From assembly GCA_011048475.1 (NCBI GenBank), contig DSDZ01000235.1, positions 1 to 5,659 of the forward strand: a DNA stretch of 5,659 bases, given 5' to 3'. The notes beneath the pieces are model-generated. The model made no database searches. It was not told where the DNA came from and was given only the letters and a program-made list of their open reading frames with translations. Of the stretch, positions 1 to 4,962 are shown piece after piece (the stretch's first letter is position 1; every line of letters starts with the position of its first letter). This DNA is from Bacteroides sp. (GTDB lineage Bacteria > Bacteroidota > Bacteroidia > Bacteroidales > GCA-2748055). Position numbers and translations under genes: made by a program.

Positions 1-722
1 CCATGGAAGGGCACCGGACGAACATGCCTTATTGCATGGGCAGCCTGTACTGGCAGATCGATGACTGCTGGCCGGTGGCTTCCTGGTCGACCATTGATTA
101 CTACGGCAACTGGAAAGCCCAGCAGTATTTCGCCAGGAAAGCCTTCCGTGACATCATCGTATCACCACTGATCGAGCATGACAGCCTGTATGTGTATATT
201 GTATCTGACCGTCTGGAAGACACACAGGCCATACTTCGCACGACCCTGATGGACTTTGAGGGAAGCATCCTGGATGAACGATCATTCCGGGTGATCATTC
301 CGGCCAGTGCCAGCCGGGTGCACCTGTCTGAACCGGTAGACCGGATGACCGGCAACACCGGAAACGACGGGGACAACGGCAGGATCCTGCTGCACTGCGA
401 ACTGGAGATCAACGGAGGAACATACGCCGAAAACATCCTCTATTTCACCCGGGTGAAGGACCTGGAATTACCTGTACCCAGCCTGGAGTGGGTGCTGTCG
501 GATACGGAAGATGCACTGAAGCTGAACATAAGGACGGATCAGCTGGCCAAGAACATCTATCTCTCAGTTCCCGGAAAAGAAGTTTTTTTCGGGGATAACT
601 ACTTTGACCTGCTGCCCGGAAAGGAAGCGGAAATAGGGGTAGAACCTGGCGAAGGGGTCACTGCCGGGGATATCAGGCAGGGTCTGCAGGTGGTCAGCCT
701 GGTGGACAGCTATGTTGATTAG
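1..722 (+). CDS. GH2 beta-mannosidase, C-terminal part (5' end outside window)
   Basis: This is the 3' end of a gene for a glycoside hydrolase family 2 beta-mannosidase, which removes terminal beta-linked mannose from the non-reducing ends of manno-oligosaccharides. The frame is open from the window edge; the ATG at position 3 is only the first in-frame methionine, not the true start. Numbering from that methionine, residues 13-29 read GSLYWQIDDCWPVASWS, followed by IDYYGNWKA. This is the highly characteristic end of the GH2 mannosidase TIM barrel. The remaining ~190 residues are beta-rich and fit the C-terminal Ig-like domains; DNYFDLLPGKEAEI near residue 195 matches the usual last Ig-like domain (DNFFDLLPGE type). 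The two catalytic glutamates should lie upstream of the window, so activity cannot be judged here. The TAG stop overlaps the stop codon of the convergent gene. Family assignment is firm; beta-mannosidase rather than another GH2 activity is likely from the barrel motif. Confidence 0.93.
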   Translation, partial: MEGHRTNMPYCMGSLYWQIDDCWPVASWSTIDYYGNWKAQQYFARKAFRDIIVSPLIEHDSLYVYIVSDRLEDTQAILRTTLMDFEGSILDERSFRVIIPASASRVHLSEPVDRMTGNTGNDGDNGRILLHCELEINGGTYAENILYFTRVKDLELPVPSLEWVLSDTEDALKLNIRTDQLAKNIYLSVPGKEVFFGDNYFDLLPGKEAEIGVEPGEGVTAGDIRQGLQVVSLVDSYVD

Positions 723-1459
723 AATCCCTCCCCGATGGTTTCGCTCAATTCCTCGTACCCCTCGAGCGATTGCATTTTTACGATCAGGTGGCCCGTTTCG
801 AGCTGTGCCGCCTCGCCGATAATTTCCATATCGACGATCCGTTTCCAGTCCTCCCTGGCCCCCTGCTTATCCCCCAGTTCGTACCTGCAAAGGCTTCTCA
901 GGGATAGAATATCCTTGTTGTAGGGAAAGATCTTGACTGCCTGGTCAAAGTGTTTCAGGGCCCTTTTGGGATTCTTCTTCTCAAACAATGCCTCGTTTCC
1001 GCTATCGAGGTGTTTTTTCGCGATCTCCGTCAAATTGTAATTGTCGCCAGGGACAAAGACCAGCGACACTTCTTTTTTCATCGGTACGGGAACCCCGTTC
1101 AGAAGTCCAGGTTTCCACATACCCTGTGTCTGGGACAAGGCCCTGATCATCTCCTGATCGATTGCTTTTGATAGACTGTTGATCACCCGGAAATCGGTCA
1201 GTTGTCCCCCGGTGGTCACCACAAATTCCACCACTTCCGTACCCAGGTGCTTTTTCTTTCCGGAAGACTCAGGATACCTGACGTACTGGTCCAGGTATTC
1301 GTCGATCGTCTGTATATCCGATCCGATCCAATCGGAGCCTTCCGGGGCAAACTGCGGCGAGACAATGCTGTCCTTTTCTGCCGGGACCGAGTTCCCGGTA
1401 AGATTGACTGAAAAAGCGATGATTGACAATGCAATGAGGATAAAACGCGTTTTTTTCAT
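719..1459 (-). CDS. Exported protein with TonB C-terminal-like domain and TPR-like repeats
   Basis: This gene encodes 246 residues. Residues 1-27 look like a Sec signal peptide: KK, then a hydrophobic stretch at 6-20, with a possible cleavage after VPA at 27. An uncleaved N-terminal anchor is also possible. Residues ~53-137 match the TonB C-terminal fold: YLDQYVRYPE, then GTEVVEFVVTTGGQLTDFRV, then a helix, then MWKPGLLNGVPVPM and a closing strand VSLVFVPG. Residues ~145-212 are helical and TPR-like (ALKHFDQAVKIFPYNKD, then LCRYELGDKQGAREDWKRI). There is no proline-rich periplasm-spanning linker, so a classical energy-transducing TonB is unlikely. In Bacteroidota such domains often occur in envelope proteins of unknown role. 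The ATG is preceded by an A-rich leader (aaaaaagatcaaaa) rather than a Shine-Dalgarno site. Domain calls are good; cellular role is unknown. Confidence 0.85.
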   Translation of the reverse strand: MKKTRFILIALSIIAFSVNLTGNSVPAEKDSIVSPQFAPEGSDWIGSDIQTIDEYLDQYVRYPESSGKKKHLGTEVVEFVVTTGGQLTDFRVINSLSKAIDQEMIRALSQTQGMWKPGLLNGVPVPMKKEVSLVFVPGDNYNLTEIAKKHLDSGNEALFEKKNPKRALKHFDQAVKIFPYNKDILSLRSLCRYELGDKQGAREDWKRIVDMEIIGEAAQLETGHLIVKMQSLEGYEELSETIGEGF

Positions 1460-1521
1460 TTTTTGATCTTTTTTCGCCCGATGCGTGGATTTCTCCCACC
1501 GGGTTTATGGCATTTGGCTGA

Positions 1522-1552
1522 TAAAGATAGCCATCCGGATCTTATTATCAAG
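1522..1552 (-). promoter_or_regulatory. Candidate Bacteroidota-type promoter for the TonB-like/TPR gene
   Basis: Read on the minus strand, TATCTTTA (1529-1522) matches the Bacteroidota -7 consensus TAnnTTTG at all but the last position. CTTG (1552-1549) lies 19 bases upstream and resembles the -33 element TTTG, at the spacing known for this promoter class. It would give a leader of roughly 55 bases before the ATG at 1459. Both boxes are imperfect and the region is AT-rich, so chance similarity is quite possible. The rest of the 1460-1583 gap shows no gene or clear terminator. Confidence 0.33.
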
Positions 1553-1583
1553 AAATATACCGTACAAGAAATGAACACGTATT

Positions 1584-1784
1584 CTAACCTGCGATCACCC
1601 TGACCGATTTATTCTCGATCATGTCCTGAAGCTGTTCCAGTAAGGCCTGTTCCTGTGGGTCTATGTGACCATCTTCCGTGACTGAGGAGATGATCAGGTC
1701 CATTTCTGAACGGGTAATGACATGGTCATCAATGGCTTTCTCGATGATTTCTCTGAGGCGGCCGGCGCTGTGACTTAGAGCCAT
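1584..1784 (-). CDS. Small hypothetical protein with paired EF-hand-like helix-loop-helix units
   Basis: This is a 66-residue protein without a signal peptide or membrane segment, so probably cytoplasmic. Residues 34-45 (SVTEDGHIDPQE) look like an EF-hand loop: Asp at position 5, Gly at 6, Ile at 8, Asp at 9 and Glu at 12, but Ser and Thr at positions 1 and 3. An upstream stretch (residues ~16-27, ending DDHVITRSE) has the same pattern 18 residues earlier, so the protein seems built from two related units. Helices flank the loops. Short proteins of this general type, with repeated DGxIxxxE motifs, are known as uncharacterised bacterial families and resemble parts of TerB-like folds. Calcium binding is only possible, because the ligand positions are incomplete. 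The ATG has no Shine-Dalgarno site but lies just downstream of a good promoter-like element. Coding status is supported by the regular heptad-like hydrophobic pattern and acidic composition. Confidence 0.72.
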   Translation of the reverse strand: MALSHSAGRLREIIEKAIDDHVITRSEMDLIISSVTEDGHIDPQEQALLEQLQDMIENKSVRVIAG

Positions 1785-1897
1785 ATGAAACTGATTTGGT
1801 TCGGGTCAAAATTAATCAGAAATCTGACATATCACAGCCTTATTCGTTCCACAGATCCGGGATCTCATGGTGCCCCCGTGCTCTTGCAGGAGCTTTG
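1785..1897. other. Intergenic gap between agarase-family gene and small gene
   Basis: These 113 bases hold the promoter-like element described separately and a 13-base near-perfect palindrome, agatccgggatct (1853-1865), with 6-base arms and a single central base. It lies upstream of the promoter-like boxes, where an operator could sit, but nothing else supports that role. A weak hairpin (gctc/gagc arms, 1880-1893) follows the hydrolase stop codon without a T-tract, so it is not a convincing terminator. Confidence 0.4.
1807..1836 (-). promoter_or_regulatory. Candidate Bacteroidota-type promoter for the small EF-hand-like protein
   Basis: On the minus strand TAATTTTG (1814-1807) is an exact match to the Bacteroidota -7 consensus TAnnTTTG. 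A weak -33 candidate, TGTG (1836-1833), lies 18 bases upstream. Transcription would begin about 15-20 bases before the ATG at 1784, giving a short leader. This suggests the small gene can be transcribed separately from the hydrolase gene upstream of it. The exact -7 match raises confidence; the poor -33 box lowers it. Confidence 0.42.
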
Positions 1898-2626
1898 TCA
1901 ACCGGGGGGAGGGTGCCGGAGTGCACGTCGAACAGCCTTTTTTGAGGTTTCCGATACTGCTTCCACCAGGCAGGGATAGGGCCGGTCGGTCACATCCACC
2001 AGGCCGCAGTTATAATTTTCCCCGTCGTTGCCCCGGCCGGTCAGGTCCTGGTCACACCACTGGAAATAAGAGGTGCCGATCAGTCCCGGGTGTGCATATG
2101 CCTTTTCTGTATAATACCGGTATGCCACTCCCCTTTCTTCCTGGGAATTGACCTGCCAGAGCGACTGCGCCATCCCCCGGTCCACCGTCCCGAAATGGTA
2201 TTCCCCGATGAACATGGGCCTGGCGGTCACCGCCAGGAACCGGTCCATCATCTCCTCCCGGGGATACAGGTCGTAACAGTTGAAGCTGAATACATCAAAC
2301 ACATCTTTACAGAGTTCGAGGATCTCATTCTCCGCCCCCTGGCCGAAACGGATCCCCAGGGTCAGGTGGTTCGGATCGTGCCGCTCCAACGCCCGGTCAA
2401 CCGTTGTAATGAAGATCCTGAATGTATTGTGTATAAATTGTTTTCTGCTTTCCGGGGTATCTCCCCCGGCCAGGTGTTCCTGCAGGGCCTTTTTGATGGG
2501 CCTCTTTTCACCGGAAAGGATCAGGTCGCAGAGCCTGGTCTCCCTTCCCGGGAACGAGGGCTCATTGAAGGTGAAATATCCCAGCAGCCAGGGATTCTCC
2601 CGGTATGGCTCCACCGTGGTCCTCAC
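1898..2626 (-). CDS. C-terminal catalytic fragment of the agarase-family gene
   Basis: This frame is open beyond a GTG at 2626 that overlaps the TGA of the first fragment, but the family homology continues upstream of that GTG (FEQRVDSA), so the GTG is not a genuine start. Numbered on the restored protein, GYFTFNEP (403-410) carries the expected acid/base Glu409. ARPMFIGEYHFG (522-533) carries the expected nucleophile Glu529, in the two clan GH-A strand positions. Downstream, SQEERGVAYRYYTEKAY and then SYFQWCDQDLTGRGNDGENY followed by GLVDVTDRPY are strongly typical of the agarase-annotated group. The fragment has no signal peptide; if made alone by re-initiation it would stay in the cytoplasm with half a barrel, so independent function is doubtful. 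Confidence 0.82.
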   Translation of the reverse strand: MRTTVEPYRENPWLLGYFTFNEPSFPGRETRLCDLILSGEKRPIKKALQEHLAGGDTPESRKQFIHNTFRIFITTVDRALERHDPNHLTLGIRFGQGAENEILELCKDVFDVFSFNCYDLYPREEMMDRFLAVTARPMFIGEYHFGTVDRGMAQSLWQVNSQEERGVAYRYYTEKAYAHPGLIGTSYFQWCDQDLTGRGNDGENYNCGLVDVTDRPYPCLVEAVSETSKKAVRRALRHPPPG

Positions 2627-3786
2627 CGCGCTGTCGACCCGTTGCTCAAAGCCAGGTGCGTCACGTCGGCAAGTCCCATCAGTCCCCCCTCAATGCCGAT
2701 ACCCCGCATCTGGAGTGTAAAGGCTTTCCGGTTCCGGTCGTAAACCTCCCGGCTTGACCAGTTGGCGATCGTATTGAGCCCCCAGCGGTCCATCCGTGTG
2801 ATGATGTTATCCACCGACTTTTGCCTGTAATCCTCACCATAACGACGGGAAAGGTTCCAGTTCCCGAAGGACGGCACCTTTCGCCTGCCGTATCCCGAAG
2901 CCAGCTCTTCCGGGGGAAGCTCCCTGTAAAGGTTCCGGCGATCCTCCAGCCGGTATACATTGCCCCCGCCTCCCGGCGCCACACAGTTCACCCCGTGGGA
3001 AAGGAACAGGTATCCCTCTGGATCCACAAACCACCAGCGGCCCTCCACCTTTTCTGTCCTGAAAAATCCGGTGCCTTGATCGATCCGGGCATTCAGGAAT
3101 CCCCCGAATGCAGAGTACCCGTACTGCTCCCTGTCCGCAGGGAGCGCTTCCTCTGCATCCCACTCCTCCTTCAGCTGTTCGATGGAATATACTTTTCCTT
3201 CCCAGTCTCCCAGGTTATACTGCCCGAATGCATCCACCACGGGGACCTCCCCCAGGTACCGGTCGCCCGGATCCTCCTTTGCCAGTGTGACCGAGCGCAG
3301 CTTCAGCACCGGGTTCCCGATGGGGGCGTGCATCCGGATCCCGATGGAGTCCACCCCCTTGAGCGGGGTGCGGTGCCCGGTCAGGTTGATCCATCCAGTG
3401 TACCTTGGCTGGTTGAAGGTGGCCGCCAGATCGCTCCGGGCGGCCGGCGGCTCACGGTAAAACCGCAGCGGGATGGCAAGCTGGTTCCAGCCGTAGGGGG
3501 TGTAACTCATCACCCGCAGTTCATTGTACCCCTCATCCGTGATGAAACCCACCTGGAAGCGCTGGGGCGTGGTGATCATGAATTCCAGGACCACATACTC
3601 ATACCCGTCCCAGTCAGCCGGCAGTCCGGGTGAAATGTCCTCCAGGGCAATTTTCATCCCGGAGACCTCGTGGCGGCTGTCAAACCGTACGGTGAACCCC
3701 TCTTCCTGGTCCCCCGAACAGGAAACCGCACAAAATAACAATGGGATCAGCAATCCCCCGATCGCGACTATGGCTGAGACTTTCAT
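2623..3786 (-). CDS. N-terminal fragment of the agarase-family gene: lipobox, CBM-like domain, first part of barrel
   Basis: The 387-codon first frame starts MKVSAIVAIGG. A hydrophobic stretch leads to AVSC with the lipobox cysteine at residue 23, followed by SGDQEE, an acidic tract like the Bacteroidota lipoprotein export signal for surface display. Residues ~30-170 form a beta-rich domain like the galactose-binding-type N-terminal module of agarase-family enzymes. At 240-270, GFFRTEKVEGRWWFVDPEGY then LFLSHGVNCV is the hallmark entry to the barrel in this group. MDRWGLNTIANWS (332-344) is a further barrel element. The last eight residues (LSNGSTAR) are out-of-frame sequence before the TGA. 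As it stands this fragment contains neither catalytic glutamate. The leader is A-rich (acacaaaaaaaagatc), with no Shine-Dalgarno site. Confidence 0.85.
   Translation of the reverse strand: MKVSAIVAIGGLLIPLLFCAVSCSGDQEEGFTVRFDSRHEVSGMKIALEDISPGLPADWDGYEYVVLEFMITTPQRFQVGFITDEGYNELRVMSYTPYGWNQLAIPLRFYREPPAARSDLAATFNQPRYTGWINLTGHRTPLKGVDSIGIRMHAPIGNPVLKLRSVTLAKEDPGDRYLGEVPVVDAFGQYNLGDWEGKVYSIEQLKEEWDAEEALPADREQYGYSAFGGFLNARIDQGTGFFRTEKVEGRWWFVDPEGYLFLSHGVNCVAPGGGGNVYRLEDRRNLYRELPPEELASGYGRRKVPSFGNWNLSRRYGEDYRQKSVDNIITRMDRWGLNTIANWSSREVYDRNRKAFTLQMRGIGIEGGLMGLADVTHLALSNGSTAR
2648..2650 (-). other. Frameshift site (one base short in a T/A run)
   Basis: The coding strand reads cac ctg gct ttg agc. 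One additional T gives cac ctg gct ttt gag caa cgg, that is HLAFEQR, which restores the family-like sequence on both sides. The site is not an X XXY YYZ slippery heptamer (context g gct ttg), so programmed -1 slippage is not supported. A lost base in the short homopolymer, biological or technical, is the simplest reading. Confidence 0.8.
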
Positions 3787-3802
3787 GATCTTTTTTTTGT
3801 GT

Positions 3803-4786
3803 TCAGAATTCCACTTCCTCAAAAACAAACTGCTGGGCAGGCTCTGTTTTGAATTTATCAATATAAGGCGAATATGTCCGGACAGAAATCCTTCCCCCGG
3901 AAGGATGAATGTCAAGGATCCTTAAAAAACCGTTCCCTCCCCTGACCGATCCTTCCACCCCGCCCTGGTAATTGGCAAGCATCTGGTAGACTTTGTTCCC
4001 TTGAACTCCCTCGCTCACCAGCGTCCCCACGCCGTCGTTCAGCACATGCCCGCTCACAACCATCAGGATGTTCGGGTGCTGACTGACCAGTTTCTCCCAT
4101 ATCTGTTCCCCGTCGTTGACCGCTTCGGCTCCCGAAGTTTCCTTCCCCAGTCCGTAATGCTGGGGGAGCCAGTGGTGCTCCCGTTCAGGACTCATCCGGG
4201 TATCATCGGAGTACATGTACGCATGGGTATTGATGACCACGCTGTGGGACGGATGTGCCTCGATCACCCCGGAAGCCCAGTCCAGCACCTTGTTCCTGGG
4301 GCCGAATTCCAGCGAAAGCACCAGCCACCGGATTCCTCCGGCCTTAAAGGTGTACCAGATATTGTCCATCTTCGCCTCTTCGAAAGCGCCCCCGAAACCT
4401 TCGGTCTTTCGGTACTTTTCATAAGGGAAGTATGCATTGAACAGGTCCGTGTTCCTCACATCCGCACTGCCATCCGTGCCGATGTCGTGGTTCCCTATGC
4501 AGAACACATAGGGCACCTTCCCGTCCATCAGCTTCATCGCATCTGCGGCAACTTCCCATTCCACGGGGGTATTGTGGTTTGTGATATCTCCCTGGTGAAG
4601 GACAAACGCAATACTGTCTGAATTCTCAGCGATCCATGCTGTCTGGGCGTTGAATATTTCCGGATAGGACTCGGAATACACCTGTGTATCCGGGAGCAGC
4701 ACGATCCTTAATGAATCTTCCCTTTTGCATGAGATACTGAAAATGATCGCCGGGAGCGCACAGAGTAGCAGGAGGGATCTGTTCAT
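3803..4786 (-). CDS. Calcineurin-like metallophosphoesterase lipoprotein
   Basis: The 327-residue product is a binuclear-metal phosphoesterase. Motifs in order: LPDTQ (Asp33; the usual DxH has Gln here, a common variant of this subfamily), QGDITNH (Asp67), GNHD (Asn99, His100, Asp101), INTH (His188) and SGH (His247). All main metal-binding positions are thus present. The N-terminus (MNRSLLLLCALPAIIFSIS, then Cys20) is a lipoprotein signal, and the mature start CKRED has a charged, acidic export-signal-like tract, suggesting an outer-membrane, possibly surface, location. I chose the ATG at 4786 over a TTG at 4795, because it gives a cleaner signal peptide and has an A-rich gaaagaa just upstream. 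The gene is 16 bases from the agarase-family gene and likely leads that operon. The substrate is unknown: phosphomonoester, phosphodiester, nucleotide and phosphorylated glycan are all possible. Length and fold are normal for the family. Confidence 0.92.
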   Translation of the reverse strand: MNRSLLLLCALPAIIFSISCKREDSLRIVLLPDTQVYSESYPEIFNAQTAWIAENSDSIAFVLHQGDITNHNTPVEWEVAADAMKLMDGKVPYVFCIGNHDIGTDGSADVRNTDLFNAYFPYEKYRKTEGFGGAFEEAKMDNIWYTFKAGGIRWLVLSLEFGPRNKVLDWASGVIEAHPSHSVVINTHAYMYSDDTRMSPEREHHWLPQHYGLGKETSGAEAVNDGEQIWEKLVSQHPNILMVVSGHVLNDGVGTLVSEGVQGNKVYQMLANYQGGVEGSVRGGNGFLRILDIHPSGGRISVRTYSPYIDKFKTEPAQQFVFEEVEF

Positions 4787-4962
4787 TTCTTTCAATTTTT
4801 TTAATGGTGGACGATGATCAGGAAAAAATGCAGCATCAATCCCTTAAACTTACATAAAATATTTCAGGTCACCGCGATGGAATTAGTCCACATCAACGGC
4901 GGCTTTTATGGCAATATTTAGTAACTTTTTGCCACCACTTTAACCATCAAATATACGATTCC
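4787..4962. promoter_or_regulatory. Divergent intergenic region with weak promoter candidates for both sides
   Basis: This 176-base AT-rich stretch separates the phosphoesterase operon (minus) from the GH3 gene (plus), so it should hold both promoters. On the minus strand TAAGTTTA (4852-4845) matches TAnnTTTG except at the last base, giving a leader of about 50 bases. On the plus strand TAACTTTT (4922-4929) matches equally well, giving a leader of about 30 bases. Neither has a convincing TTTG -33 box at 19-21 bases. I see no operator repeat or conserved RNA structure here. The divergent layout would allow shared control. Confidence 0.35.

Larger units (their letters stand above)
1898..3786 (-). 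pseudogene. Agarase-family (GH50-like) surface lipoprotein gene, broken by a -1 frameshift
   Basis: The two adjacent minus-strand frames 2623-3786 and 1898-2626 are one gene. The first ends at a TGA just after GLADVTHLA. Read one frame back, the same DNA continues FEQRVDSAV and runs straight into RTTVEPYRENPWLLGYF, the expected continuation. Adding one T to the coding-strand TTT run (plus-strand AAA, 2648-2650) gives exactly 630 codons and a 629-residue protein. The product would be a lipoprotein glycosidase of the beta-agarase-annotated GH50-like group in clan GH-A, with an N-terminal beta-sandwich and a TIM barrel. The substrate may be agarose-type galactan or another glycan; members of this annotation group are poorly tested. 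The start at 3786 is chosen because it gives a proper lipoprotein signal and avoids overlap with the upstream gene. The gene lies 16 bases after the phosphoesterase stop codon, implying an operon. The break may be a real mutation or a sequencing/assembly indel. Confidence 0.85.

Noticed and set aside
1521..1541. Possible hairpin aagat...atctt after the small gene
   Set aside because: It has only five weak base pairs with a 10-base loop, too unstable for a terminator; the same bases are better read as a promoter-like element.
1873..1909. Possible terminator at the 3' end of the agarase-family gene (ccccc/ggggg outer arms, gctc/gagc inner arms)
   Set aside because: The arms are asymmetric, the outer arm overlaps the coding end, and no T-tract follows on the minus strand.
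1898..2626. A separate gene beginning at the GTG at 2626, overlapping the previous stop codon as in translational coupling
   Set aside because: The same frame continues upstream of the GTG with sequence that fits the enzyme family (FEQRVDSA), and the fragment would begin in the middle of a TIM barrel. It is the second half of a frameshifted gene.
2640..2660. Programmed -1 ribosomal frameshifting in the agarase-family gene
   Set aside because: The context g gct ttg does not allow both tRNAs to re-pair one base back, and the family is not known to need frameshifting. A missing base in a homopolymer explains it more simply.
2821..3633. Long plus-strand open frame (270 codons) antisense to the agarase-family gene
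   Set aside because: It is proline/histidine/arginine-rich and lacks domain-like patterns; it is a shadow of the GC-rich third codon positions of the real minus-strand gene.
3787..3915. Upstream extension of the agarase-family gene to an ATG at 3915
   Set aside because: It would overlap the phosphoesterase gene by 113 bases and bury the lipoprotein signal 43 residues inside the protein. The ATG at 3786 gives a standard lipoprotein start.
4001..4621. Plus-strand open frame (206 codons) antisense to the phosphoesterase gene
   Set aside because: The opposite strand carries all the phosphoesterase motifs; this frame shows no recognisable protein pattern.
4787..4795. TTG start for the phosphoesterase, three codons upstream
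   Set aside because: The ATG at 4786 is the stronger start codon and gives a typical short positively charged n-region; the preceding bases serve better as an A-rich leader.
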